Positions 52,678-63,485 of a DNA stretch of 64,000 nt are shown here, piece after piece (the first letter of the stretch is position 1; every line of letters begins with the position of its first letter). The position numbers and the translations under genes are program-made. Source of the stretch: an uncultured SAR86 cluster bacterium (GTDB lineage Bacteria > Pseudomonadota > Gammaproteobacteria > Magnimaribacterales > D2472); the NCBI GenBank assembly GCA_902509965.1, contig CABWZP010000003.1:28425-92424 (forward strand), read 5' to 3'. The notes under the pieces are model-generated. The model saw only the letters and a list, made by a program, of their open reading frames with translations. It searched no databases and was not told where the DNA came from.

Positions 52678-53802
52678 ATGTCTTTTCCAGCGATATTAGT
52701 TCTTGAAGATGGAAGTATATTTGATGGAGTAGGGTTTGGTATAGAAAAAGTTGAAATTGGTGAAATTGTATTTAATACATCCATGACAGGTTATCAAGAA
52801 ATAATTACTGATCCATCATACAAAAAACAAATAATCACTTTTACTCATCCACATATTGGTAATACTGGTATCAATGAAGATGATATGGAATCACCTAAAA
52901 TTCATGCATCTGGAATAGTAGTGAAAGAGTTTTCTAAAAATCCCAGTAACTGGAGATCCTCCTCTAGCTTAGAAGATTTTTTAATTGAACAAAATGTAAT
53001 TGCTATCTCAGGAATAGACACTCGAAAACTTACAAACCATCTTCGAGAAAATGGATCTATGAGTTGTTGTATTGCAGCTTCTTCTAAATGCACAATTGAT
53101 CAGGCTCATAGGAATGCTGTAGATTTTGATGGGCTAGAAGGTTTGGATCTTGCTAAAGAAGTAAGCACTTCAAAACAATATGTTTGGGAAGAGGGAATTT
53201 GGCCAGATTATAAAAAATCTTCAAGCAATTTAAAGATAGTCGCATACGATTTTGGTATTAAAAGAAATATTCTTAGACTTCTAGCCGAACATGTAGGGAA
53301 AGTCACTGTAGTTAATGCTCAGACATCATTTGATGATGTAATGGCTTTATCTCCAGATGGAATATTTTTATCAAATGGACCTGGCGATCCTGAACCATGC
53401 GATTACGCAATTGATAATATTCAGAAATTTTTACAAATTAATATGCCCATATTTGGAATTTGTTTAGGTCATCAGCTATTGGCTTTAGGGGGAGGGGCTA
53501 AAACCAATAAAATGAAATTTGGACACCATGGAGCTAATCATCCAGTCCAAGATATTGACTCTAAAGAGGTTTTTATTACATCTCAAAACCATGGTTTTGC
53601 AGTTGATGCTTCAACTTTAGGTAAAAATATTAAACCTAAACATATATCTTTATTTGATAAGTCACTTCAGGGTATAGAGTTTATCAATAAACCAGCGTTT
53701 AGCTTTCAAGGACATCCCGAGGCAAGCCCAGGACCTCAAGACATCCAATGTCTTTTTAAACAATTTAACCTCTTAATAGAAAACAATGCCAAAAAGAACT
53801 GA
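52678..53802 (+). CDS. carA: Carbamoyl phosphate synthase small subunit
   Basis: A 374-residue glutaminase subunit. The N-terminal domain has [15 protein letters not shown] and [18 protein letters not shown]. The class I amidotransferase domain has [27 protein letters not shown] (catalytic Cys) and [11 protein letters not shown] (His and Glu). It supplies ammonia to CarB for pyrimidine and arginine synthesis. It overlaps carB by 17 bases, a tight coupling. Confidence 0.98.
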   Translation: MSFPAILVLEDGSIFDGVGFGIEKVEIGEIVFNTSMTGYQEIITDPSYKKQIITFTHPHIGNTGINEDDMESPKIHASGIVVKEFSKNPSNWRSSSSLEDFLIEQNVIAISGIDTRKLTNHLRENGSMSCCIAASSKCTIDQAHRNAVDFDGLEGLDLAKEVSTSKQYVWEEGIWPDYKKSSSNLKIVAYDFGIKRNILRLLAEHVGKVTVVNAQTSFDDVMALSPDGIFLSNGPGDPEPCDYAIDNIQKFLQINMPIFGICLGHQLLALGGGAKTNKMKFGHHGANHPVQDIDSKEVFITSQNHGFAVDASTLGKNIKPKHISLFDKSLQGIEFINKPAFSFQGHPEASPGPQDIQCLFKQFNLLIENNAKKN

Positions 53803-56800
53803 TATCTCGTCAATTTTAATTATTGGAGCAGGCCCAATAATTATTGGTCAGGCATGTGAATTTGATTATTCTGGAGCGCAGGCCTGTAAAGCATTAAAAG
53901 ATGCTGGATATAGAGTAATTTTAGTTAATTCAAATCCAGCAACCATCATGACAGACCCTCTTCTTGCAGATGCTACCTATATTGAACCAATTCACTGGGA
54001 AAATATTGAAAAAATAATTGAAATAGAAAAGCCTGATGCAATTCTTCCCACAATGGGCGGGCAAACAGCTCTCAATAGTGCTTTATCGCTCGCAAAAGAA
54101 GGCGTTCTAAAAAAGCATGGAGTAATTTTGATAGGGGCATCCAGAGAAGCCATTGATAAAGCAGAAGATAGACAATTATTTGACCAAACAATGCAAGCTA
54201 TTGGTATAGAAACACCAAAATCAGGAATTGCACACAATTTAGATGATGCCTTAAGAGTTCAAAAGGAAGTGGGTTTCCCTGCAATTATAAGGCCGTCATT
54301 CACTATGGGGGGAACAGGTGGAGGAATTGCATATAACATTGAAGAATTTAAAGCAATTTGTGAAAAAGGCTTAGAGCTCTCTCCTACAAGTGAACTTTTA
54401 ATAGATGAATCATTAATAGGTTGGAAAGAATTTGAAATGGAGGTTGTTAGGGATAAAAAAGACAACTGTATTATTATTTGCTCAATAGAAAATTTCGATC
54501 CTATGGGTGTCCATACAGGCGACTCTATAACCATAGCTCCCGCTCAAACTCTAACTGATAAAGAATATCAAAGAATGAGAAATGCCTCTTTTGCAATTTT
54601 GCGTGAAATTGGCGTAGAAACTGGTGGTTCCAATGTTCAATTTGCAGTCAATCCTGAAGATGGAAGAATGATAGTAATTGAAATGAACCCGAGAGTTAGC
54701 AGATCATCTGCTTTAGCATCTAAAGCGACTGGATTTCCAATTGCAAAGGTCGCGGCGCTTTTATCTGTTGGATATACACTTGATGAGCTTCAGAATGATA
54801 TTACAGGAGGACTCACTCCAGCATCTTTTGAGCCTTCAATTGATTACATAGTTACTAAAATTCCAAAATTTGCTTTTGAGAAGTTTACTCAGGCAAATGA
54901 TCGACTTACTACACAAATGAAATCAGTTGGTGAAGTAATGGCTATTGGAACTAATTTTCAAGAATCTCTTCAAAAAGCACTATGCAGTATGGAGGAAGGC
55001 TTAGATGGGTTAAATTCTGTTTTATCTAAAAAAGATAATGCTGAAGAAAAACTAAGATATGAATTATCATTTCCTGGTCCCCAAAGGATTTTTTTCGTTG
55101 CAGATGCTATTAGACATGGCTGGAGTATCGAAAAAATCAATCATCTTTGTGGTATTGATTTTTGGTTCTTAAGTGAAATTCAAAATATTATAAATCAAGA
55201 AAAAATACTCATAGAAAAAAATCTTCTAGATATTAAATCTGAAGAGTTATTTAGCTTAAAAAAAATCGGCTATTCTGATTCAAGGCTTGCTAACTTGCTT
55301 AGAATTCCTGAGGCAGATGTAAGGTGTTACAGAATTAAAAATGATATTAAGCCAGTATTTAAAAGAGTTGATACTTGCGCGGCAGAGTTTTTAACTTCAA
55401 CTTGTTATATGTATTCAACCTATGGTGGAGAGTGTGAAAGCAATGTAACAAATAATAGAAAAGTAATGGTATTAGGGAGTGGTCCAAATAGAATAGGACA
55501 AGGAATAGAATTTGATTATTGTTGCGTTCATGCATCTCTTGCAATGCAAGAGGAGGGCTATGAATCGATAATGGTCAATTGCAATCCCGAAACTGTTTCA
55601 ACGGATTATGATGTTTCAAATAGGCTCTACTTTGAACCAGTAACATCTGAAAAAATCATGGATATTATTGAGATTGAAAATCCTAATGGAGCAATTATTC
55701 AATTTGGCGGACAAACACCACTCAAGCTTGCTTCAACTCTTGAAGATGCGGGAGTCAATATTCTTGGTACCAATGTAGATGCTATTGATAGATCTGAAGA
55801 TAGAGAAAGATTTCAAGAATTAGTAGAAAAACTAGATTTAAAACAACCGATGAATACAACAGTTAGAAATACAGAAGAAGCCCTTATTTCTGCATCTAAG
55901 ATTGGCTATCCAATTGTTGTGAGACCATCTTATGTGCTAGGCGGAAGAGCCATGCAGCTTGTTCATAATGATAATGAATTAGAACTTTATCTTAAAGAGG
56001 CTGTAGAAGTGTCTAATAAAAAACCAATCCTTCTAGATAGTTATCTAACTGATGCCATAGAAATTGATGTCGATGTCATATCTGATGGAGTCAATATTTT
56101 GATTGGTGGCATATTGCAACATATTGAACAAGCAGGCATTCACTCTGGAGACTCTGCATGTTCTTTACCACCATACAATCTAAAAATTGAAATCATAAAT
56201 GAATTAGAGCGCCAATCAATTAATATTGCCAAAGAGTTAAATATTATTGGTCTTATGAATATTCAATTCGCTGTAAAAGATAACGAAATATATATAATAG
56301 AAGTTAATCCTAGAGCCTCTCGTACAGTTCCATTCATTTCTAAAGCTATAAGTAGTTCACTGGTAATGGCTGCTTCAAAAGCCATGATAGGAAAGTCTTT
56401 ACTAGAACAAAATTTTTCAAATAAACTTCCAGAGAATCTTTATTTTGTTAAAGAAGCAGTTTTACCATTTGATAAATTTCCTTTAGTTGATCCCATTTTA
56501 GGCCCTGAAATGAAATCAACTGGTGAAGTTATGGGAATAGGTAAGAATTTTGGAGAAGCATATGCAAAAGCTCAAAAAGCAGCTAGCAAAACTCTTTCTA
56601 GAAAAGGCACAGCTTTTATAAGTGTGAAAGATTCAGATAAGAAATACCTAGATGAGTTGGTTCCTCAAATTATTAACAAAGGATTCAATATAGTAGCAAC
56701 TCTTCATACAGCTAAATATATTAAAAAAATTGGCTACCCTGTAAGAAAAGTTAATAAAGTTATGGAGGGTAGACCTCATATAGTCGACGAAATGGTTAAT

Positions 56801-56998
56801 GGCAATATTAATCTGGTAATAAATACCACTGAAGGCAAGCAATCAATTAATGACTCAGCTTCAATAAGACAAACTGCTCTTCAGAATAAGATATTTTGTA
56901 CAACAACCATGTTTGGAGCTTTGGCGATTGTTGAAGCTCTGAGCAGTTTGGAGTCTGATTGGTCATATCTATCACTTCAGGAAATTAATAAAAAGTAA
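53786..56998 (+). CDS. carB: Carbamoyl phosphate synthase large subunit
   Basis: A 1070-residue synthetase with two homologous ATP-grasp halves. The first has [27 protein letters not shown] and [15 protein letters not shown]; the second has [22 protein letters not shown] and [17 protein letters not shown]-terminal MGS-like allosteric domain follows ([19 protein letters not shown]). It uses ammonia from CarA, bicarbonate and two ATP. Length matches E. coli (1073). Confidence 0.99.
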   Translation: MPKRTDISSILIIGAGPIIIGQACEFDYSGAQACKALKDAGYRVILVNSNPATIMTDPLLADATYIEPIHWENIEKIIEIEKPDAILPTMGGQTALNSALSLAKEGVLKKHGVILIGASREAIDKAEDRQLFDQTMQAIGIETPKSGIAHNLDDALRVQKEVGFPAIIRPSFTMGGTGGGIAYNIEEFKAICEKGLELSPTSELLIDESLIGWKEFEMEVVRDKKDNCIIICSIENFDPMGVHTGDSITIAPAQTLTDKEYQRMRNASFAILREIGVETGGSNVQFAVNPEDGRMIVIEMNPRVSRSSALASKATGFPIAKVAALLSVGYTLDELQNDITGGLTPASFEPSIDYIVTKIPKFAFEKFTQANDRLTTQMKSVGEVMAIGTNFQESLQKALCSMEEGLDGLNSVLSKKDNAEEKLRYELSFPGPQRIFFVADAIRHGWSIEKINHLCGIDFWFLSEIQNIINQEKILIEKNLLDIKSEELFSLKKIGYSDSRLANLLRIPEADVRCYRIKNDIKPVFKRVDTCAAEFLTSTCYMYSTYGGECESNVTNNRKVMVLGSGPNRIGQGIEFDYCCVHASLAMQEEGYESIMVNCNPETVSTDYDVSNRLYFEPVTSEKIMDIIEIENPNGAIIQFGGQTPLKLASTLEDAGVNILGTNVDAIDRSEDRERFQELVEKLDLKQPMNTTVRNTEEALISASKIGYPIVVRPSYVLGGRAMQLVHNDNELELYLKEAVEVSNKKPILLDSYLTDAIEIDVDVISDGVNILIGGILQHIEQAGIHSGDSACSLPPYNLKIEIINELERQSINIAKELNIIGLMNIQFAVKDNEIYIIEVNPRASRTVPFISKAISSSLVMAASKAMIGKSLLEQNFSNKLPENLYFVKEAVLPFDKFPLVDPILGPEMKSTGEVMGIGKNFGEAYAKAQKAASKTLSRKGTAFISVKDSDKKYLDELVPQIINKGFNIVATLHTAKYIKKIGYPVRKVNKVMEGRPHIVDEMVNGNINLVINTTEGKQSINDSASIRQTALQNKIFCTTTMFGALAIVEALSSLESDWSYLSLQEINKK

Positions 56999-57006
56999 CA
57001 TCCTCT

Positions 57007-57015
57007 TGTTATAAT
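57007..57015 (+). promoter_or_regulatory. extended -10 of greA, six bases from the start codon
   Basis: TGTTATAAT is a perfect extended -10 (TG, one base, TATAAT). It lies in the 23-base gap between carB and greA. Exactly six bases follow before the greA ATG at 57022, and there is no Shine-Dalgarno sequence. Confidence 0.65.
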
Positions 57016-57021
57016 AATCTT

Positions 57022-57498
57022 ATGAGTAAATCTGCTATTACAAAAGATGGCGAAGCTGCCATTAAAGAGAGGCTAGCAAAGTTGAAGTTTGAAGAAAGAC
57101 CAAAAATTTCTGAATCTATAGCTGAAGCTAGAGCGCATGGCGACTTAAAAGAAAATGCTGAATATCATGCAGCCAAAGAATTGCAAGGCTTAGTAGAAGC
57201 TAAAATAGCTGAAATAGAATCATCTCTTGCAAATGCTCAGGTTATAGATGTTAAAGAAATACCTGAAACTGGTAGAGTGGTTTTCGGCTCGACAATCGAA
57301 TTGTTTGATTTTGAAAATGATGTGTCTGTTACTTATAAAATAGTCGGTAATTTAGAATCTGATCCTGAGATAGGACTAATTTCCATTGATACCCCAATTG
57401 CACGAGGATTACTTGGAAAATATGTAGGCGATGAGGTCACTATTTCAACTCCTGCTGGCTCAATTTCATATGAGGTTGAAAAAGTTAGTCATATATAG
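57022..57498 (+). CDS. greA: Transcription elongation factor GreA
   Basis: A 158-residue Gre factor that rescues backtracked RNA polymerase. The N-terminal coiled coil has ERPKISESIAEARAHGDLKENAEYHAAKELQGLVEAKI; the acidic tip D and E residues (GDLKENAEYHAAKE) that hold the catalytic Mg2+ are present. The C-terminal FKBP-like domain follows (GSTIELFDFEND, IARGLLGKYVGDEV). It usually follows carB, as here. A perfect extended -10 six bases upstream suggests a leaderless transcript in addition to readthrough. Confidence 0.98.
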   Translation: MSKSAITKDGEAAIKERLAKLKFEERPKISESIAEARAHGDLKENAEYHAAKELQGLVEAKIAEIESSLANAQVIDVKEIPETGRVVFGSTIELFDFENDVSVTYKIVGNLESDPEIGLISIDTPIARGLLGKYVGDEVTISTPAGSISYEVEKVSHI

Positions 57499-57504
57499 TC
57501 TTAT

Positions 57505-57510
57505 TATAAA
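57505..57510 (+). promoter_or_regulatory. candidate -10 of rlmE-ftsH, five bases from the start codon
   Basis: TATAAA, within TTATTATAAAAT, ends five bases before the rlmE ATG at 57516. No good -35 or Shine-Dalgarno sequence is present. It sits in the 17-base spacer after greA. Confidence 0.4.
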
Positions 57511-57515
57511 ATTTT

Positions 57516-58088
57516 ATGCATCTTGATAATTGGGGACTAAAAGCTAAAAAACTTGGATATAGATCAAGAGCAGTATTCAAGCTAGAAGAGATTGTCGAAA
57601 AAACAAAAGCCCTAAAGGGATGTAAAAATGTTCTTGATATAGGCGCTGCGCCTGGTGGATGGTCTCAATTTATAAGGCATAGAATAAAAGAAGCTAACGT
57701 TTATGCTCTTGATATATTAGATATCGATCCTATTGATGGGGTTAAATTTCATAAAATAAGAATTGAAGATATAGACAGTACCAAAGAAATTTTTGAACTA
57801 AAGGGCACATTTCATCTTGTTATTTCAGATTTAGCCCCCAATTTAACTGGTATAAGCGTAATTGATGAATCAAATATTTATGAGCTAAATGACATTACTT
57901 TAAATGTTGCTGTAGAATATTTAGATAAGTCCAAAGGTGTTTTCATAATTAAGACTTTTCAAAATAGTATGCTTAAGAAGTTGAAAACTAAAATGAAGGG
58001 TTTATTTGATGATGTGCAGATATTTAAACCTGCTGCATCAAAGAAACAATCTGCTGAAATTTATTTATACGGAGCTTTTAAGGAATGA
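57516..58088 (+). CDS. rlmE: 23S rRNA 2'-O-ribose U2552 methyltransferase
   Basis: A 190-residue RrmJ/FtsJ. The start [13 protein letters not shown] has the first catalytic Lys. The SAM site is [14 protein letters not shown], then SDLAPNLTG (Asp), [10 protein letters not shown] (Lys) and SAEIYLYG (Glu) complete the K-D-K-E tetrad. It methylates U2552 of 23S rRNA in 50S assembly. The N-terminal extension of the E. coli protein is shortened. It overlaps ftsH by ATGA; the rlmE-ftsH pair is a heat-shock operon in E. coli, but no sigma-32 site was found here. Confidence 0.96.
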   Translation: MHLDNWGLKAKKLGYRSRAVFKLEEIVEKTKALKGCKNVLDIGAAPGGWSQFIRHRIKEANVYALDILDIDPIDGVKFHKIRIEDIDSTKEIFELKGTFHLVISDLAPNLTGISVIDESNIYELNDITLNVAVEYLDKSKGVFIIKTFQNSMLKKLKTKMKGLFDDVQIFKPAASKKQSAEIYLYGAFKE

Positions 58089-60001
58089 ATAGTAATTTTT
58101 TAAGAAATATAATGGTTTGGGTTATCCTCGGTTCATTATTAATGTACGTTTTTAATAACATAGAGTCTGCAAATGTTAGAGAGCAGATCAGTTATTCTCA
58201 ATTTAGACAAGAAGTTCTATCCGATAGAGTTGCTAAGGTTGTATATAAAGGCGATCAAATGACCATAACTGGTGACAGACTAGATGGTTCAAAGTTTGAA
58301 ACAAACTATCCAATTTTTAAACGAGATGACATGCTAGATAAAGCCATTCAAGAAAATGGAATTATTGCTGTGTATGAGAAAGTTGAACAGCCTTCAATTT
58401 TGTCACAATTACTTGTCGGAGCATTTCCAATATTACTTTTACTTGGAATTTTCTTTTTCTTCATGAGACAAATGCAAGGCGGCATGTCCGGAAAAGGTGG
58501 CCCTATGTCATTTGGTAAAAGTAAAGCCAAGTTAATGGAAGGTGGCAAGGTAAAGACAAATTTCAAGGATGTTGCCGGTTGTGAAGAAGCAAAGCAGGAT
58601 GTGCAAGAGCTTGTAGACTTTTTAAGAGATCCAACAAAGTTTCAGAAATTAGGTGGAAAAATTCCTAGAGGTGTTCTTATGGTAGGTCCTCCAGGTACTG
58701 GTAAGACTCTCCTTGCTAGAGCTGTTGCAGGAGAAGCTAAGGTTCCATTCTTTACTATTTCTGGATCTGATTTTGTTGAAATGTTTGTAGGGGTTGGTGC
58801 TTCAAGAGTAAGAGATATGTTTGAGCAAGCTAAAAAACAATCACCTTGCATTGTATTTATTGATGAAATTGATGCTGTCGGTAGGCATAGAGGTGCTGGA
58901 TTGGGCGGCGGACATGATGAAAGAGAGCAAACTCTTAATCAACTATTGGTAGAAATGGATGGATTTGAAGGAAACGATGGCGTCATTGTAATCGCAGCAA
59001 CAAATAGACCCGATGTTCTTGATCCCGCCCTATTAAGACCGGGAAGGTTTGATAGACAAGTTGTAGTTGATCTTCCCGACATAAGGGGAAGAGAGCAGAT
59101 TCTTAAAGTTCACATGAGAAAAGTCCCGCTTGCTGCTGATGTTGATGCTTCAGTTATAGCAAGAGGAACACCTGGTTTCTCTGGTGCAGATTTAGCTAAT
59201 TTGATAAATGAAGCCGCTTTATTTGCTGCTCGTTATGAAGATAAAAAAATTGAACAATCTCATCTTGATTTAGCTAAAGATAAAATCATGATGGGAGCAG
59301 AAAGGAAATCAATGATTCTAAGTGAAGAGCAAAAAAGAATAACTGCTTATCATGAAGCAGGGCATGCAATCATTGGTAGATTAGTTCCTCTCCATGATCC
59401 TGTTTATAAAGTTACAATAATCCCAAGAGGTAGAGCTTTAGGCGTCACAATGTTCCTTCCAGAAGAAGATACTTACATGCAAAGTAAAGAATACCTCCTA
59501 TCTAGAATATGTGCTTTATATGGAGGAAGAATCGCTGAAGAAATTATTAATGGCCCAAAAGGAATTACAACAGGAGCTTCCAATGATATTGAAGTTGCAA
59601 CAAACATTGCCACAAATATGGTTACCAAATGGGGCCTTTCAGATGTGCTTGGTCCTTTAAAGTTTGGTGAAGATGAAGGCAGTCCATTCTTAGGACGTTC
59701 TGCAACAGCACCTGCAAGTATAAGAAGTGATGAAACTTCAAAAATAATTGATTCAGAAGTGAAGATGATCATTGATACTTGTTACTCAAGATCACAAAAA
59801 CTCTTAAATGATAATTTAGATAAGTTGCATGAAATGGCTTCAGCATTATTAATGTATGAAACTATTAATGCAGATCAAATTGATGACATTATGGCTGGTG
59901 CTAAACCAAGAGCACCAAAAGATTGGTCTGATGATAATGATTCTTCCACTAAAACTAAATCTACTAAAACTTCAATAAAAGGTCCTGCAGAAGAGCTATA
60001 A
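58085..60001 (+). CDS. ftsH: ATP-dependent zinc metalloprotease FtsH
   Basis: A 638-residue membrane AAA protease. Two membrane segments flank a periplasmic domain (residues about 10-120). Walker A is GPPGTGKT near 201, Walker B is [16 protein letters not shown], the second region of homology is [21 protein letters not shown], and HEAGH at 423-427 binds zinc. It degrades LpxC, sigma-32 and damaged membrane proteins in E. coli. folP, which usually follows ftsH, is absent; glmM follows nine bases later. Confidence 0.98.
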   Translation: MNSNFLRNIMVWVILGSLLMYVFNNIESANVREQISYSQFRQEVLSDRVAKVVYKGDQMTITGDRLDGSKFETNYPIFKRDDMLDKAIQENGIIAVYEKVEQPSILSQLLVGAFPILLLLGIFFFFMRQMQGGMSGKGGPMSFGKSKAKLMEGGKVKTNFKDVAGCEEAKQDVQELVDFLRDPTKFQKLGGKIPRGVLMVGPPGTGKTLLARAVAGEAKVPFFTISGSDFVEMFVGVGASRVRDMFEQAKKQSPCIVFIDEIDAVGRHRGAGLGGGHDEREQTLNQLLVEMDGFEGNDGVIVIAATNRPDVLDPALLRPGRFDRQVVVDLPDIRGREQILKVHMRKVPLAADVDASVIARGTPGFSGADLANLINEAALFAARYEDKKIEQSHLDLAKDKIMMGAERKSMILSEEQKRITAYHEAGHAIIGRLVPLHDPVYKVTIIPRGRALGVTMFLPEEDTYMQSKEYLLSRICALYGGRIAEEIINGPKGITTGASNDIEVATNIATNMVTKWGLSDVLGPLKFGEDEGSPFLGRSATAPASIRSDETSKIIDSEVKMIIDTCYSRSQKLLNDNLDKLHEMASALLMYETINADQIDDIMAGAKPRAPKDWSDDNDSSTKTKSTKTSIKGPAEEL

Positions 60002-60010
60002 TTCCTGATT

Positions 60011-61333
60011 ATGGATTTAAAATTTGGAACAGATGGGATAAGAGGGCCTGTTCAAACAGAGATCACTCCTGAGGTCTGTCTTAAGATTGGTCATGCAGCA
60101 GGCATTGTACTTAAAGAAGAAGGTCTCGAAAGCGTCATGATTGGCAAAGACACTCGAGTATCTGGGTATATGCTGGAGGCAGCTTTAGAGGCAGGATTTA
60201 TTGCAGCCGGAATTAATGTACGACTTCTTGGACCAATTCCAACTCCTGGAGTTGCTTATCTTACAAAAACTTCTAGAAAACAATTCGGCCTTGTTATAAG
60301 CGCTTCCCATAACAATTTTCTTGATAACGGTATAAAGATTTTTGATGCTAATGGTGTAAAAATCTCAAGAGATATTGAGCTAAAGATAGAAAAAGTTCTT
60401 AAATCAGATTTAAATCTAGTTGCAACTTCAAGCCTTGGAAAGGCAGAAGCTTTTCATGAATCTACTGCTAGATATATTGAATTCTGTAAGTCGACTGTTC
60501 CATCAGATATATCCTTTAATAACTTGAGAATAGTAATAGATTGTGCAAATGGCGCTTGTTACAAAGTTAGTCCAGAAATATTTAAAGAGCTTGGAGCAGA
60601 GGTTATTCCTTTCGGAGTAGAACCTGATGGTTTTAACATTAATCATGAATGTGGCTCTACCCATCCTGAACTTGCTCAAGAAATGGTTTTAAAGCATAGA
60701 GCAGATTATGGTGTAACTTTGGATGGTGATGGTGACAGAGTCATTCTTATTGACAAAGAAGGTAATATTTTAGATGGTGATGATCTTTTATATATTCTAG
60801 CCTTTGCAAATCCAAATAGAACTGGATCATGGTCAGGAGTTGTAGGAACTCTAATGTCAAATTTTGGACTTGAAAAAGCTATCCAGCAATTAGGTTATAA
60901 ATTTATACGAGCTGACGTCGGAGATAAATATGTCAGTAAAATGCTTACTGAGAAAGGGTGGATGCTTGGGGGTGAAAGTTCAGGTCATATTATATGTAGA
61001 GATCTTGTAAGTACTGGTGACGGCACAATTGCTGCGTTAAAAGTAATTAGTTCATTGCTTATGTTAGAAAAAGATCCTAAAGAGGTCTTAATAAACTATA
61101 AAAAATTTCCGCAAATTAATATCAATATACCAGTAAAGAATAAAGATATTATTAATGACTCAGAAATAACATCATTTGTAAAAGGTATAGAATCAGATAT
61201 TACGGTTGGAAGAGTTTTAGTTCGTCCCTCCGGAACCGAAAGTATCATTAGGGTTATGGTTGAAGCTTCTGAAGAAGCCGTAGCTAAGAAGTTTGCTAAA
61301 GATATTGCAAAACTCATCTCGTCAAAATCTTAA
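60011..61333 (+). CDS. glmM: Phosphoglucosamine mutase
   Basis: A 440-residue mutase that makes glucosamine-1-phosphate for UDP-GlcNAc, feeding peptidoglycan and lipid A (LpxA). It starts LKFGTDGIRGPV. The phosphorylated serine is S99 in SASHNNFLDNGIK, the metal loop is LDGDGDRVILID, the sugar loop GGESSGHI, and the phosphate loop RPSGTESIIRVMVE. Length is typical (445). Confidence 0.98.
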   Translation: MDLKFGTDGIRGPVQTEITPEVCLKIGHAAGIVLKEEGLESVMIGKDTRVSGYMLEAALEAGFIAAGINVRLLGPIPTPGVAYLTKTSRKQFGLVISASHNNFLDNGIKIFDANGVKISRDIELKIEKVLKSDLNLVATSSLGKAEAFHESTARYIEFCKSTVPSDISFNNLRIVIDCANGACYKVSPEIFKELGAEVIPFGVEPDGFNINHECGSTHPELAQEMVLKHRADYGVTLDGDGDRVILIDKEGNILDGDDLLYILAFANPNRTGSWSGVVGTLMSNFGLEKAIQQLGYKFIRADVGDKYVSKMLTEKGWMLGGESSGHIICRDLVSTGDGTIAALKVISSLLMLEKDPKEVLINYKKFPQININIPVKNKDIINDSEITSFVKGIESDITVGRVLVRPSGTESIIRVMVEASEEAVAKKFAKDIAKLISSKS

Positions 61334-61336
61334 ATT

Positions 61337-62086
61337 ATGAGTTTATCTATTATTGGAAATTGGAAGTCAAATGGATCTTTAGAATCAAATAAATCGTGGA
61401 TTCACGATTTTAAATATTCCATTAATGATCCAGAAATTTCTAATGTAGCAATCTGCCCACCTTTTACCTATTTAGACCAAATGATCAGTCTTACATCTAA
61501 TTTAGGTCTCAGTATAGGATCACAAGACATAGATTCATCGAGTGGAGCAAGAACAGGGTCTATATCAATTAATGCTTGTAAAGATATAGGATGTTGTTTT
61601 TCAATAGTTGGACATTCAGAAAGAAGAGAAATCTTTGGTGAAAGTAATATGTATTTAAGGCAAAAATTAATTACAGCTCAAGAAAGTGGATTCCAAGTTA
61701 TTTTTTGTATTGGAGAACCTAAAGAGCAACAATTAGCAGGCACGACAAATAACTTTTTAGAAAAGCAAATAATTGAATCCCTTAGTGATCTTGAGCTTTT
61801 AGATGGTTTTACAATTGCTTATGAGCCAATATGGGCAATTGGCACTGGCAAGATCCCAGATATTAAGGATATAAATGCCACTCATAAATTTATAAAAGAT
61901 ATAGTACAATCGTCATCTAAAAATAACTTCACCCCAAATGTTTTATACGGTGGAAGCGTTACAAGCAAGAATGCAGAAGTTTTATTTAAAGAAAAATATA
62001 TAGATGGAGCTCTTATTGGAGGAGCTTCTCTTAACGGAAAAGAGTTTGCAGAGATTGCAAACATATTTAAGAATAGAGGATTTTAA
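61337..62086 (+). CDS. tpiA: Triosephosphate isomerase
   Basis: A 249-residue TIM barrel. It starts IIGNWKSNGS (usual: GNWKMNG). The catalytic His is H93 in FSIVGHSERREIFGES, and the catalytic Glu is E163 in IAYEPIWAIGTGK, with NVLYGGSVTSKNA as phosphate loop. It interconverts dihydroxyacetone phosphate and glyceraldehyde 3-phosphate. The glmM-tpiA-secG order is classical. Confidence 0.98.
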   Translation: MSLSIIGNWKSNGSLESNKSWIHDFKYSINDPEISNVAICPPFTYLDQMISLTSNLGLSIGSQDIDSSSGARTGSISINACKDIGCCFSIVGHSERREIFGESNMYLRQKLITAQESGFQVIFCIGEPKEQQLAGTTNNFLEKQIIESLSDLELLDGFTIAYEPIWAIGTGKIPDIKDINATHKFIKDIVQSSSKNNFTPNVLYGGSVTSKNAEVLFKEKYIDGALIGGASLNGKEFAEIANIFKNRGF

Positions 62087-62088
62087 GC

Positions 62089-62400
62089 ATGGTAACTTTT
62101 ATAACTGTTTTAAGTATTTTATTAGCAGTCGCAATTATAATTCTTGTGATGCTTCAACAAGGCAAAGGTTCTGATATGGGAGCTGCTTTTGGAGGCGGAT
62201 CTTCTAATTCAGTTTTTGGTGCTACAGGACCAGCAGGTTTTCTAGGAAAGCTTACTTATATGTTAGTTGCAGTATGGATGATTTTAGTTCTTTCATTAGC
62301 GTTTATATTAAAATCACAAAATGCTGAAGAGACTTTTGAAATACTTCCTGAAGAAAACTTGATTGACGAAGTTCAAGAAAACGAAATTCCAACCAGCTAA
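62089..62400 (+). CDS. secG: Protein translocase subunit SecG
   Basis: A 103-residue SecG with two membrane helices joined by a glycine-rich loop: LLAVAIIILVMLQQGKGSDMGAAFGGGSSNSVFGATGPAGFLGKLTYMLVAVWMILVLSLAFI. It assists SecYE in protein export. The acidic C-terminal tail is variable in the family. It ends 14 bases from the convergent metallohydrolase gene, where other gammaproteobacteria have tRNA-Leu. Confidence 0.96.
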   Translation: MVTFITVLSILLAVAIIILVMLQQGKGSDMGAAFGGGSSNSVFGATGPAGFLGKLTYMLVAVWMILVLSLAFILKSQNAEETFEILPEENLIDEVQENEIPTS

Positions 62401-62414
62401 TATTCTAAATTGAA

Positions 62415-63479
62415 TTAATTTACAGACGAAATTTCTATTTCCTCTGAATTTAATGGTAACACCAACATAGTCCCATCATGTGAAGCAGTCCATTCATCTC
62501 TGATTTCATCAACGCCTCTATACATAATATCTTCCATTAGTTGGTTTCTAGGTGCAGGAAGATGATGATAAAAAACTAAATGCTTTACATTTGCTTCATT
62601 TGCAGCTTTTACAACATCTAAAATAGGGGTGTGATAGTCAAGAATATCAACAGTAACAGTATCTACAACAAAATTATTTGTCTTTTTAGCAATATTATTT
62701 ATTCTATCTAGTAACTCAACAGACATAGATTCATGAAACAGCACATCAACGTCTTGAGAGTATGTAATTAAATTTTTATCATATATCGTATCTCCACTAA
62801 TACTGATCGACCTACCTTTATAATCAATTCTAAATCCCAGCGCAGGGTCAACAGGATCGTGAGATACACTATATGCAGTAATTTTAAGATCGCCGTCGTC
62901 AACTAGAACTGGATTTTCTAGATCAATTGTATGTGTCTCGAATCCAACAACATCAAGTGGTGCCAAAATATCTCCATGATGCTCATTTCTAAAAGAATAG
63001 TCTTTTGTGTAAGCTAACTCTATTCCATCAGTAAGCAGCTGTACTCCTTCTGGCCCAAAAACTTTTTGTTTAGAATTTCTTTGTCCAGCAATCCATGTTG
63101 CTATATGAAGATCTGCTATATCAGCTATATGGTCAGAATGAAGGTGTGTATAAAAAACAGCTTCAACTCTATTCCATGGAGTATTCCAGTTATTTAGATT
63201 TTGTATACTTCCATTACCTGTATCAAATATGAATATTTTTGTACCAGCTTGAACCAATATGCAAGCTTCTGCTCTGTTTGGATCATTAATAGGAGATCTT
63301 GAACCACAAACAACAGCAGTTAATGCATCTTCTTTAGGTAAAAATGATTCAGGATTAGCAATATTTGCCATACCTACTTCTAACAACCTATCCTGAAATG
63401 TAGGCTGCCTTAGTAATATTAAACTTAGCACAGTTAGTAAAATTATTAGTAACAGTAAATATTTAAATATTTTAATCAT
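62415..63479 (-). CDS. Membrane-anchored metallo-beta-lactamase-fold hydrolase
   Basis: A 354-residue MBL-fold protein with an N-terminal signal anchor (residues about 5-23, very hydrophobic). The zinc motif THLHSDH gives H112, H114, D116 and H117. SISGDTIYD supplies the bridging Asp, and a late HLVFYHHLPAP the last His. The layout resembles RNase Z/arylsulfatase-like periplasmic hydrolases of marine bacteria; the substrate is unknown. It lies antisense between secG and tRNA genes. A TATAAT ends six bases before the ATG. Confidence 0.85.
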   Translation of the reverse strand: MIKIFKYLLLLIILLTVLSLILLRQPTFQDRLLEVGMANIANPESFLPKEDALTAVVCGSRSPINDPNRAEACILVQAGTKIFIFDTGNGSIQNLNNWNTPWNRVEAVFYTHLHSDHIADIADLHIATWIAGQRNSKQKVFGPEGVQLLTDGIELAYTKDYSFRNEHHGDILAPLDVVGFETHTIDLENPVLVDDGDLKITAYSVSHDPVDPALGFRIDYKGRSISISGDTIYDKNLITYSQDVDVLFHESMSVELLDRINNIAKKTNNFVVDTVTVDILDYHTPILDVVKAANEANVKHLVFYHHLPAPRNQLMEDIMYRGVDEIRDEWTASHDGTMLVLPLNSEEIEISSVN

Positions 63480-63485
63480 TTAGTA

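Noticed and set aside
57476..57500. TTGAAA before rlmE-ftsH as a sigma-32 promoter
   Set aside because: No CCCC-type -10 follows at 12-15 bases.
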